A DNA stretch of 64,000 nucleotides from NCBI GenBank assembly GCA_947179485.1, contig OX359247.1, positions 9,453,060 to 9,517,059 of the forward strand, in the 5' to 3' direction. The notes beneath the pieces were generated by a model. That model worked only from the letters and a program-made list of their open reading frames with translations, made no database searches and was not told where the DNA came from. The first letter of the stretch is position 1, and each line of letters begins with the position of its first letter. Positions 38,326 through 50,500 of this stretch are shown here, piece after piece. Position numbers and translations under genes: made by a program. This DNA is from Allacma fusca. Its lineage: Eukaryota; Arthropoda; Collembola; Symphypleona; Sminthuridae.

Positions 38326-41300
38326 GGGAAAATCCTAGGGAGGGGAGAGACAGATAGAGGTTCTGTAGCAGAAAATTATTTTGCTGAGTGAAAAATATAT
38401 TGGATTGGAAAGAGTAGTAGGAGCGCGAGTGTAGAGCACAATCCTGATGAATAGTAAGGTGAGGCAAACTTAATCGTTTTTCTGGTTTCTTCCCTCGAAG
38501 TTTGTTCCGCCTGTCTAGTTACTTACGGACTGAAACTTTTTTTTTACACTTGACGCTACCACTAAGTCTGCAGTCAGGGCAAGGATGAAACTCTATATAG
38601 CTGGAGCAGGATGAGGAACTGTGGGAGCTCTCCAACTCTCCTTTTTGGTTCCTTTGCCAAAAGGTTTTCTCACAGTTTTAGTTCCCTCCAAGTCTACAAC
38701 GCCTTGACTGACAGATCAAATGAGTCACAAGTTTGTAATTTGCGAATGAAATATGAATTGTCTAAGCAGGGTTCATTCACTAAATCCATGTATCACTGGG
38801 AGGGTACATACCAGAGCTTTTATGCATATTTGGAGGGACAACAAGACACCGGAGCACAGTCAACAGTCAAGTCTGACTTTTTTTTACCTTGCACTCATTA
38901 CTCCACACAAAAGGAGTGGGTCTCTGGGAGTGTGTGTGTGTGTGTGTCTGTGTGTGTCTCTTTGCACGGGAGAACTCACTCGTGAAAAATATTGTGGGGA
39001 AGAAGGACTAGACGAGCCGAGACAAAAAACTTGGAAATTTCTCTTGTCAACAACTATAATTTATTTAAATCTTCTCTTGAGGTAATCCAAAGTTTATTTT
39101 ATACGGGATTAATGACACTAGTTGTTCAAACTCACTTGTTATTTCCCCTCCTTCTGACATCCCCTCCTATGATTATACAGAAGTTCATTCCTTCAAATTC
39201 TCCTTTTTTTATATCTCCCTTCAAAACTCCCCAAGATTCATTTCAAGATGAGGAATTATTTTCTTTCTCACTCATAAAATCCTGACAGGTATGAAGAATC
39301 GTCTTTAATATTGATTATAGCCAAGTTTGTCTTCTAGGAAAAATTCCCTTTTCACACTATTACTCTATAGATATAACAAGAGCAAATTTTTCTGTTCGTC
39401 AGGGAGTAAATCCTTATAATTTTGAGGATTTTTTTCTATGTAACCACTGTCTGTGAAACCACTTTTGTTTACAGTTAAGGTTAAGATTGAGACTCAGGGG
39501 TTTTTCTCTGTAATTACTTCTCCTGAGCGGGGACCTTATTGAAAGTTATTTTAGGTCATTGGTAATTACATATATAATTATATATAAGTAGTCAATGAGT
39601 AGAGGCTTCTGAGCCGGAGAGTCTGAGAGTGTGTTGAGGAGGGATAGCTGAGATGGTTGGTTGTAATTCTTCACAGTGGGTCACTGATTATAGGGATGGA
39701 GAACAAGGTAAGCAGCGGTAATGAAATGTCAGAACTGCATGCTTTCCGCAATTTCTCACCACCACCGTTCCTCTCTCTCTCTCTCTCAAATAAATTAATG
39801 TTCAGAGGTATTCATTAGAATATTTGTCCTCGTCACTCTAACACGGCTGAGAGCGGCTTCACGTCGGACCATGACGAACGAACACAACCCCAGTAAAGTT
39901 TTCCTCACGGAAGGAGTGACCAGGTTTTAAAGGTCTGAGTGTCAAAGGCAATTCACTTCACAAATCGTCAAATCCCCACTTTTTCTTCAAAGTTTGAGAG
40001 GAGTTTTGAAAAAACCTATGGTAATGTTCCTGTCATTTACAGTATATTTTACGTACATAGGGTGTGGAGGTTTCTTTCTTGCTTTTTTGTTTTTTACACA
40101 AAAAGATGGAGATTTATTCCTCAATGGACATGCCAAGATTTGAAGGAGTTGATGTTAATTTTTTTGTGTATTTATTTCAAGTTCCTCTCTCGTCCCGTTA
40201 GCAAAGTCACGAGAGAGTAGTTAGTCAAGTTGAAATGTTGGACAAGTTGGATATATTACTAGGAGATCATTTGTCTCCGTATCTCATTCATGCAGGCGGC
40301 ATTCACTCAGGACAATTAATCGTGTTGTTGATTGTCACAAGTTTTTTTTTTCTTTTCCTCTCTCTCTCTCTCTGTCTCTCTCTCTCTCTCTCACTCAATC
40401 CTCCTCGGAGGTTCCGTGAGGGAAGAGTCCTGATGACAGTGGCCGAAATGACACCGGACAGTCAAGTAAATTCTCACTAATTCACTGAGGAAATCTTTGA
40501 AGCCTCCTAATGGATCTTGTGATGTACTTAAAACCTGTGAGTACAGGAGATTTGAGGATTGTCTCCACTTTTATTTTGATGTTCCAGGAATTTAGAGTAG
40601 GAAGTTGTACACAATAGTAGTCTATGGCTTTTTAAGAACGGTGGAATTGGAGACGTCAAAAAAGGAGCGAAAGGGAGTTGGGATTTTTGAGGGAGAGGGC
40701 TGGCTATTGGTCGGGAATGTTTATTTTTCTGGGTTAAAATCCACCGTGGCAGAATGTTGGAATAAACGTTTTAATTAAATTTAATTACCCAAGAAATACA
40801 TGTTGGGCAAATTCATCAAGTTACTTTAATTGATTTTTCCCTTCTGTTTGTACTCCCTTATTTGCTCCTCGTTAGACTCTCTTTATTTTTCACAGGGATG
40901 TATGTATATGTGTCTGTGAGTGTGTGTGTACAGTCAAAGGCTTTCTTTTTAATAAAAACTTCCTTTCACTAATGTATCTGACTGTAGAAAAAAAGTTCAC
41001 GATTTTTTGTTCCTTTTTTGAAATTCCAAATTTCTTGTTTTCCTTTTTTTTTTCTTTTTTTTTGTGAAGATTTTAATATTTTATTTTGAAACTGAGATTT
41101 TTTTTCTATTCCAAAAAATATTAGACACAATTCCCACTAAATCTTTTCCCCCCTTGAAAAATTTCAGTCCCAGTCACTATGCTTGTTGTGTAAATTCACA
41201 AAAAAAAAGAGTTGTCTCAAATAATTAATCTTGCATGGGAAGAACAGTCACATCCAACCCCACTGGGCTTGCGATACAAACTGAAGGTAAAGCCGCTCGA

Positions 41301-43214
41301 TCTCTTCCCGTTTACCTACCATGAGCCAGGGAGCAAGCCAGTGAGTGAGTCTGGTGTTGAACACGGCCAGTCGCTAGGCCCCTATGTATTAGTTATACAA
41401 GACATACAGATAGACACACACAGACAGCACTTGCGTTTCCCATATACAGAGCAAAAGGGACTCCCTTCCAGCCCATGCACAGTCAACCTCTGTATTCAGC
41501 TTCAGCTTGAGGGGAATACTTTTCCCGTCCGAATTACTATATTCAGAGGACGTAGGGCGCTTGTATGTATGTATGCACATACAATGATTTCCCTCCCGTA
41601 TACTCCTCCGAACTCTCAAAACTGGGAAAAGATTTGGCGGGGAGGGTTTTTAACCATTCCCTTATAAATTCCACCCGAGTTAAAATATACGCATGTATAG
41701 ATACAAAAATGTATGCACAAGGAGAGTTAACCCTACAGTATTGAAAACATAGGGTGTGGACATTTGAAGCCTGTACAATATCTGACCTTATTCAAGGCCC
41801 ACTTTCCCCATTGCCATTTATTAACGTATACGTTCAATGGCCTAGTGTTTTTTTACGCACAGTAAATTCTGAAGATGCAAAATTTATAGGGCTCTGAACC
41901 ATTTTTAGTGGACATTTGCACTCCTATTTTTTCCCCTCTTTAGTTACGATATGTTGTACATGTTTTGTAAATAGGCTCGCTTGGAATATACATAGGTACC
42001 TGGGCGTCGGGACTGCTCCTGCAATTCTGGGATGAGTCGTACCTGAGGAAAAAAGTAAAGACAGTATTTTCTTAGGCTGAACTTACGTATATGCCCATTG
42101 TTTGAACTCACTTTTGAATAGGGAATGAAGCCTTTGCTATTCGTACATATTTCCGGCCCGGCATGTAAATATCTATGTATAGTGACTCATCTTTCCTACG
42201 GAGAGCCTTCTACTTTGTATAAAATTATTTAAAGTCTATATCAAGTCTCGGGATCAGACTCCTGTCCCTAACGCTTTCTCTGCCAGCGTATAAGCTCCCA
42301 TGCATATTTCAGAGTACTGGAGCTACATACATATCTACATGTATACGTTGTGCTGGGAAATCTTTGAAGAACACCTTGATATTTTCCGTATACTCGACGC
42401 ATGTTGTATTTATAGAGTATTAACAGGACAGAGTACAGGGCTTTCTGCTCACTCAGCACAGGGACAGAGATAAACCCGTGTAAATATTTTCGTCTGAGGA
42501 ACTCCCCGCTTAGGGAGAAGGGACAAGTCCAGAGTGGAAGATAAGGTTTGGTCCCAAAAAGCTTTATTTTAATTACGAGGCCGCATTCTTGAAGCACAAT
42601 TTTAATTCGCACATTTTCTTCCATAAAACCACAACAATTCTTATTATGACTTGGTAAGGGAAGTAATTTCCCCGGAAGGTAACGGCATTTGAGGATTCCT
42701 TGTGTATACTTTGGGTTTCTGGTAATGTTACCAGTCCGCCCCGACAGGCCTGACACACCTTGGGCATGTGTAATTTATGTGGTATTTACAGATAATATAC
42801 AAATTCCTCAAATGATCCCATGGGCTTCGTCAGGGACCAATATTCTGGGGAATCCTCAAGGAAATGAATTCTTTGTAATTTATGGGATACTTTTTCCCTT
42901 TCAAATTCAAATTATCGTTTGTATTAAAATATATGAGGAAAACATTTCCCAGGTAAGACATTTCAAAGGTTTGGATGGGAATTTCAGGGAAATAAATATT
43001 ATTTATTAGAAATTCCCTTGAATTAATTACAAATTTCTCGGGACATTTTTGATACAGCAGGAGGAGATATTTTAATTGTGAGTGCTTCAAAATGTATTTA
43101 TCCTGTTCCTTGACAGTCCGACCGGAGCGTTCTAAAAGCATAAACTAATTTTAATATTTCAAAGGACATGTTTCTACTTTTTGGAAAAAGGTTTTGAGAA
43201 ATAAAATATCCGAG
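38326..43214. other. non-coding stretch with open frames and simple repeats
   Basis: Simple repeats are GT at about 38930-38958, CT at about 39773-39787 and 40357-40392, and a T-rich block at about 41044-41063. The frame 41194-41667 on the plus strand is unusually balanced in composition compared with its T-rich flank (see findings). The minus-strand frame 42268-42756 has only a GTG start at its upstream end and no domain. A hairpin with GGGAATTTC/GAAATTCCC ends lies at 42977-43017. Confidence 0.5.
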
Positions 43215-43267
43215 CACCCAACCGGGCAGGCATTACCGCTGACTGGCAACTCCTGCCCTGTTGAGTG
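43215..43267. other. 53-nt GC-rich hairpin
   Basis: CACCCAACCGGGCAGG at 43215-43230 pairs with CCTGCCCTGTTGAGTG at 43252-43267. There are 14 pairs and two mismatches (43218 with 43264, 43223 with 43259), around a 21-nt loop. It stands out because the surrounding DNA is AT-rich. Its function is unknown. Confidence 0.6.
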
Positions 43268-46200
43268 TATTGACTTGTCACATGTCACACTTTGCAAAAT
43301 CCTTGCCCTATATAATTATTCGGAGCCTATACGTTCATAATGTACCAGGTAGTAGGAGATGTCTGTAATTATTTGACGACTGCATACCCGCTGACTCTCC
43401 CACTTCTGCCCGGAGTATCAAAACAGGAGGAAACGGAAAGCATATGCTCTGTTTTAATTGGATATTTAATATTTAATAGGTAAGCGTACTAGTAGTTCCA
43501 GGCCTGGATGACATTATCAAAGAAAAGTAAATTGATATAGGAGTCTTGACAATGATATAAAATGTCTGTATTTAGCCATCCTGGATTCTCCTGCGTTGCA
43601 AACACACATACACACACACACACACACACATACACATACACACACATACACACACCCAAAGTGAAAAGCCAATTCCAATCGGCTGTCTCCATCTGTCATG
43701 TAAGTAGTCTCTGCAATAAGCAAGTGTTTTCTGACATTTTTTCCAGCTTTAGCACTCACATTCACTCTGATTTTCCACATTGGATCCTTCCTGTCGGTAA
43801 TCATATTTTAACGGGAAAGTGACATGAATAGACGGGCGGCAGAGATTTCTCACGTTAAAACCTTACCATGAAGGTGTCCATTAAGTACGAACTACCATAT
43901 ATACATACAATCATATGTAGTTGCATATCTACATGAATATTCTCCTCCCATCTACCATGTCCTACCTACTTCTGTCCAAACCTACTTACCTCTCGGGGGT
44001 CAGTATGCATTAGGTTCGGGTCTACGGGGACAGTACTCAATTGGCTATTTAACATTTGTGGCATAGAAAAATCTCACTGCAACAACTCCACATACAAAAT
44101 AGACAGCCTCTATACCTCAACTTTATTCCCTACAAGACGGGTAGGAAGGACATGTACTTCCCATCCTTAAATTTCTTAGAATTACAGGAGCTTTAAATAA
44201 TCAATTAGGATTTACAGTATAGTTTGTACTTGTTTTAGAAACAGTTGCTTAAATAATTAAGGATCTTTTTCAGACATAACACATGCATTTCCTACTATTT
44301 CCTCAGAAAGGCCACTCTGACTGTCCCAGTACAACTAGGATTCAAGCCTGGCAGTTGTGTAATTCTTAAAAAATACAATTGTCAAATTAAATAAAAAATT
44401 AAAATAAATTGTTAGCGAAAGGAAACGACTGTTTTCAAGTGTGCTTTCTTCAGCTTCAATTGAGCTGACATTTCAATACTTGATCTATGTTGGGATTTGA
44501 TACAATTCTCAGTTTTTAAATATTAAGGACCAGATCACTGTACATCAGTATGTTTACAGGATAGTAGAATTGCTTGGACATTTCATTTGAATGGGTGTTT
44601 ATTATACATGTACATACATACATACAAAATGTAGTTCCATTTCTAGGATTGGATAGGCTAAAATGTAGGACATACTATATAATAGGGAATTGTTGATGCA
44701 TAAGGATGCAAAGTTAGTCCTGGAGATGAGTATATCTACATATGTATTGGGTACGCTGAGACCCGTACATCCCAGACTTTGGGAACCTCTCGGGGAAAGT
44801 CATCTTACGGAGAGTAAGATCCGATAGTTTTATTTTCCTTCGTGGCCTGTAGCTTGTCTTCAAAATAGATCCGCTCACATATGTATATACAGTAAGACAC
44901 TGAGAGGAACGGACCACTAGGCCCATCTAGACCCAGAGAATAATGCGGATTTGTTCCAGATGTAAAGCGTGTCAAAGTGCTGATGATGTTGGCAGAGCTA
45001 GCTGGTTGCAATTAGAGTCCAAATGAAATGTTATTATTACGTACGGGTTCCTTGAGTGACTCTTGTGAAAATACTTTAATTAATTTGAAACCTACGACGA
45101 TCCCGACAACGCAGACGACACGAGCAAGACGGAGTGGCAAAGGAAACTCATGTACGTACTTCCTCCTCAACTCCTCCAACATTACATACTTATATACATA
45201 CAAATGTCGAAAAGACCGCTGAAGCGCTCGAGCAAAAACTATACCTCAGTTCTTACAGTCAGAGTCACCCGCCATGGGGAATGGGAATGAAAGCAACATT
45301 TAGATACATACATACAAGGGCCTTACGTAGGTATGTACACTCACAGAGTGAGAGCAGAGTCGGATCCTTTAGTAGAAGTGAGCGGGCGCAAGTTACTTTT
45401 AAATCTTATTTCCGTCTTGGCTCACGCAACGAGAATCATAATCCAGATTGTTTGATCTGCATTACATGACTGAGCATTCTGTAGGATTGTGTGTGATTAT
45501 TATGTACTTGCCCCCCTACAAATAACCAAGTAGGAAATCAATATTTAAAAAATTAAAAATTAGACACGACAAGACCCTTCAATTTTCTCCTTGACTTTTC
45601 CAAATATGTAATATCCAAAACTTTACTATGTATGTCTTTTAATGTTGTGTGTCTTTACTATGTGTTTAAATGTGTATGACTTTTCTATGTCTTTTAACTT
45701 GTTGTATATTTCTTGGGCTTGTGTGCACACAAACAAATGTTCATGCCAGCCTTCTAAAAATCCATAATATAGATATCTACATAATTATACGCAAGACACG
45801 CAAGACCAGTCAGTTCCTGAACTTATATAAATCTTAGCCATATGTCACATTACATTTTGAAAACATGAGCTAAAAAAATCCTTCCTGCTTTTAAATGTAC
45901 GACTGGATTCGGCTCTAACACACTTGTACATATCTACAGTAGGCTGGAGCTGGAAAAGTCAGTATTTATGATGCATAATTTAAAGGGATATCTTTCCCCT
46001 TGAAACCGAAGGATTTAGGTACTGTGAGAACAAAATGATACTAAAGAATAAACATGGAAGTGTTGCATTTGAATAAATTTTTGCAGAACAAGCGATTGCC
46101 GACGAATAAATTCAAAACCCGTAAGCTTTTAATGCAATGAGCTATTGGCTCTTCCTTCCCGGGCCTAAGAAGTCCCATCGATTTCTTTAAAGTTTTTTTT

Positions 46201-47019
46201 CCCCGGCTCAGACAATACGAGAGAAAAATGAAGTGAAAGGTTTCTTGAGTATATTTCACTGCATACAATTCCATAGTCTTAATGTGAGTAGATACAAGTG
46301 AGAGCGAGAGAGAGAGAGAGGGAGAGAGAGAGAAATGAAACCTTTGACTTTTCAAATATTTATACAACGAGATCCATGTCTTGCTCCATAAATATGATTG
46401 ATTGGAAAAACGGCATGGTATAATCCATAAGAATGTCAGCAGAAATACTTGCTTTCGACAAGGAACCCCTGTATAAGCAATGGCTGGGTGTTTTTTATTT
46501 GGAATTAAGAATTTCATGCCGACCGACCTGACAACATGCAAATTGCATGTTTCATGCCTTTTTTAATAAATTATACAAGGCATGCTTTTGGGATTTTCTC
46601 CTTCATATGGGTATATGAGTGTACATATGTACAGGCTCCACTGCATGTACCTACTCCTTGCTTTATTTTATTTCAGACTACGTGCTCCCACCGTTCATTT
46701 CCAACCTCTCATGCATCACCCCTTCGATGAAATGACATGCAGAGACTGGGTTTATTTTTCCTTCCCTCCACATATAGATTCCCAGATTGCTTTCCCAGGA
46801 CGACGTTTAGAATGCAAAAACAAATTCATTCTGAATTAATGCTATGAGAAGTCAATTCGGATTTTTCTCTGTGCCCGAAATATTCTCAAGCTCCGGCAGA
46901 CCTGTTCCATGCGTAGTTTTTTAACCTCTCCGTAATAACTGTGACAGTACGACTGTGCTGGGGGAGCCTTTCTTACTCTCGCCCTGTGCCTGCGTTTGTA
47001 CTCCTTTATAGATACAGTA
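43268..47019. other. non-coding stretch with simple repeats
   Basis: A compound CA/TACA microsatellite occupies about 43601-43656 and a GA run about 46300-46333. A TACATA run lies near 44599-44625. A small CpG-rich patch lies at about 45092-45132. The frame 46041-46541 on the minus strand (166 codons) crosses the GA run and shows no recognised domain. Confidence 0.5.
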
Positions 47020-47519
47020 AACACAACAATTGATCTCACCCCTCGAGTCATCTACAATCTGTAATTGCTGATAAAATCCCTAATTTCAATTATAGAAAAT
47101 TGAGAGTAGATGCAAATTGTAGGGAATGAAATTACCCATCGATTAGTACGTAACATTACCCCCAATTTCTTTAACCCGCAATCATGTAATTTATAACTTC
47201 AACTTAACAATATTAATTACTTATCACTATTGTATTTTAAGTAATTCCCTTAAATATTATAAATTAATTCGCACGCCAACAGCAGTAAAAATATTAAAAT
47301 GGTGTGTAGCGCGATAACTTGAAGTGAACTGGAGGCTAACTTGAATTGAGTGCAAAATCAAATTTAAAAATAGTGTTTTTATTACTAAAATATGCACTAA
47401 AAAATGCTCATGAAAAATAAAATTATGCATCGATAGGTAATTTGATTACCTACAATAATTGAAATTAGGGGGTTTAATTAAGTGTAGATGGCTCGAGGGG
47501 AGTGATCAATTGTTGTGCA
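47020..47519. mobile_element. 500-bp non-autonomous element with long inverted arms (MITE/foldback type)
   Basis: The left arm (47022-47143) and right arm (47429-47517) are inverted copies. Shared blocks in order are CACAACAATTGATC (14 bp, perfect, at both ends), CCCCTCGAG, CATCTACA, CCCTAATTTCAATTAT (47078-47093 with 47455-47470, perfect), TTGTAGG, AAATTACC and ATCGAT. The left arm carries an extra stretch of roughly 25 bp after the 16-bp block. TA dinucleotides (or TAA) flank both outer ends at 47018 and 47520, fitting a TA or TWA target duplication as in Tc1/mariner or PIF/Harbinger elements. The centre (47144-47428) is AT-rich and has no transposase-like frame, so any movement would need a transposase from elsewhere. 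The family is not assigned. Confidence 0.75.
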
Positions 47520-50500
47520 TAATGTATGCACGAGTGTATATCTACATAGAGAAAAACTATAAAAATAATCAGGGACTCCAGTGATAGATACTGAGTCTCT
47601 GGAAAACTAACCACCAGCCCTGCATTTGAATGTTGACAACTTGGGAAAGAGCATCCTCAAAGAAATGCATTCAATCGTTCCGTCCATTGTAAGTTGACAA
47701 GGAGCACGCTGCAACTATCTTGCCCCACGATGACAGTCATCTTCCTCCCACCGCAACATCTCTATACAGATAGAATAAATGGAGGGAACTTCATTCCCTG
47801 AAATAGATTCCTACGGAGGAGACGTCCACAGAGTAAATATATAATCATTTCTTTCCTTTACTACCCTCTCGAACAACATTTCCCATTGAAACAAATCACA
47901 CGTATAGCTTTCAATCGAAAATGAGAATTTCTAAACAACCTTCAGATGTGGTTTGTGTACGAGGGCTATTTGAGCCTACCAAAAAGCGGGGAGTAAGCAG
48001 GACTACAAATATAACTAAATTTAATTCCACAAGTATCTATCTATACATAAGCCTGGAAAAAGGGAAGAGTTTAAAATACACTAAAATGTAAAAGTCCTTA
48101 TAAGTACATCAATTTCCACAGAGTCATATTTTACACCTAATCATATTATGCACGGTTCATCTCGGCACGTTGAGTATGTTTTGAAGTCGGAGATGCTGAA
48201 GGAGCTCGGGTCTATCTATAGAATTGAACTTGTCGTGTTTCAAGTCTGATTCCACTTCTAAGGAAAGCAACTTCCTTTGAACGTAATTACTGCCGAGTGG
48301 TCGGCTTCCGAAAGTTTCCATCATGGTTACGAATACACTGGGAGCAACTTCCTATCCTTTTTTCCCTCTCTCTCTCTCTCTCTCTCACTCTCTCTCTCTC
48401 TCATTCCACTTAATAGACTTGCTACATATTAGGTGGCTAAGAAGAAGGAAGCTAGGAGACTTTCTCAGCAACTTGATATCATCATCTTGATTGAAGTTGA
48501 CTGCGTTTGGAAGTTATGGCTTCCAAAATTGTATGGATCTACATACATACATCTCAAACATATGTACTCATATGTATCTATCCCTACTGGAGAAAGCTCC
48601 CTAGTTTTTACAATTTTCGAATAGGAATTCATTAACACTACCATCCCTTAATTTTTCGCACTCAGATTTCTCCCAGCTATGAAACTGTTTCCACACGCTT
48701 TTATTTGTGCTCAAAAACCCGGCAACTATAACTATCGTCTGATTGAAAAAAGACAGGGTAATTACTGTACTTTCCTCAATTGAAAATACCCAGCAAGCTG
48801 TAGTTGTTCCCAGTAACAAAATGCGTCTTCCTTTTAGTACTTGTTGGTTCCCAAAATGCAATGTGTACTTATATATTCCCCACATGATGTACGTATCTAA
48901 ACCTCTGTATGCACCTTAAACATGCATACACTAAAAACAATTCCTGGAAGCATTCTTAAGGAAACTTGAACTTCTCATTTTCTGACGAGTGTGTAGATCC
49001 TACTCCTTGAAGTTAATGAAAACAAAAGGGACAAAAAGTAAGTGCAGCAACAGACCCTGGAGTAACTTCAGACTGTACCTATGAAAATACCATACAGCCC
49101 GGAACTACTTCATCATTTAACATCCATGTCAGCTGAAATCTTGAATAAAGCTATCATAGAATCACATCAGTGCAGTGGAGAGAGGAGGAAGACGATGAGA
49201 ACAATAACTTCACCAAGTTTATCACCAAATGCTAGAAAATTGAAAATGAAAAACCTTACAAGTGCATGGAGAATATTATTACCGGGGAACGTGCATGTGT
49301 GCATCTACATACATACATAATTACATACATACATACATATCTACATACATACATACATACATGAGAAGCATTGCATACAATTCCAAGGAATAGACTCCAC
49401 CATGCATAATTCTCCAGGAATACAAAAAAAAAATGTATAGAAAAAATTGTAAGAATGAGAAGTAACAAAACGCCTCTAAGTCTTTCCTCTGGAAGGGAAA
49501 CAAAGGGTAGTGGAAGATGTAGGAAACAATGATTTCATTAGGCGATATCAGGGAAAATGCCATACATGTGACAGCATCATTCAATTCAACCATACATCTC
49601 TCCAACAAGGCATCATTCATTCCCTTCGTCCCCAGAAGCATTTAGAAGAGTGAAAAAAAAAACTCGACTCATTTTCATCCTTGTACAATGTGTACAGCTA
49701 CCACAGCAATTAATTCCTCCCCTATCATTTTTTCCCTAACAACCCATTGTCTGCATCCTCCTTGTCGCTCAGTTTTTTTTCCCTCCCTACACATTTTTAA
49801 GAGCCCAGGAACAAGTCCTGGTGTAGTAGGAGAGTAATGTTCCTGAAATTGTGGTATGAAATCTACTCTGGAGATATTGCCTTATTTGACTACAGTTTCA
49901 AACTTGGACACATTACATTATGTACCTCTCCCTATAGTAGGGTCCCTGTCACATATCCCCATTTCTAAAGAAACTTTATTGAGCCAATGTAAATAAAAGG
50001 GGAGGGTCTTAGGTACATATATATAAGTACCTACTACACACAGTGACATATGAGACCCGGAGTTGGTATGATTCCCAAAGAAATAGCAGCAGTAAAGTTT
50101 TTTCCCATTTCCTAGTAAAAACTTTGCTTCCGTTTTCAATTAAATTCCGTTTAAAAGCAACTTCTGTTATTTACAGCGACACACACACACACACATACAC
50201 AATCAGGGGAGAGGGAATACCGGCTTGCTTTGAGTGTCGTATGCTTTAATGTTACAGACTTGAATTACTTCATGTAGCAGGTTTCAAATTGAATGGGAAA
50301 AAAATCTCACACTAGTGAAATGCATCTGCCCAGAGGTATACGTGCATATATGGCAAAGGACTAAAAAAACAGAAAATAAAAAACAGGACAGTACATACGA
50401 AAATTGCATACTCACGTGCAAGTTGGGAGAGAAGCTAAGAAGAAAAAAATTGGGAAGGAGTTGCGGGGATCAGACTTCGTGCCGGTGTTGAGAGCGGACT

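Noticed and set aside
42268-42756. 162-codon minus-strand frame
   Set aside because: The upstream end offers only GTG as a start, and no domain, splice-site pair or conserved motif is visible. Length is compatible with chance in AT-rich DNA.
43489-43822. Cys-Val and Thr-His rich frames
   Set aside because: Driven by the CA microsatellite at 43601-43656. The same applies to frames over CA/GT tracts at 10.2, 14.6, 24.6, 38.9, 54.9 and 60.1 kb.
46041-46541. 166-codon minus-strand frame
   Set aside because: It is held open by the GA run at 46300-46333, and the remainder has no recognised protein feature.
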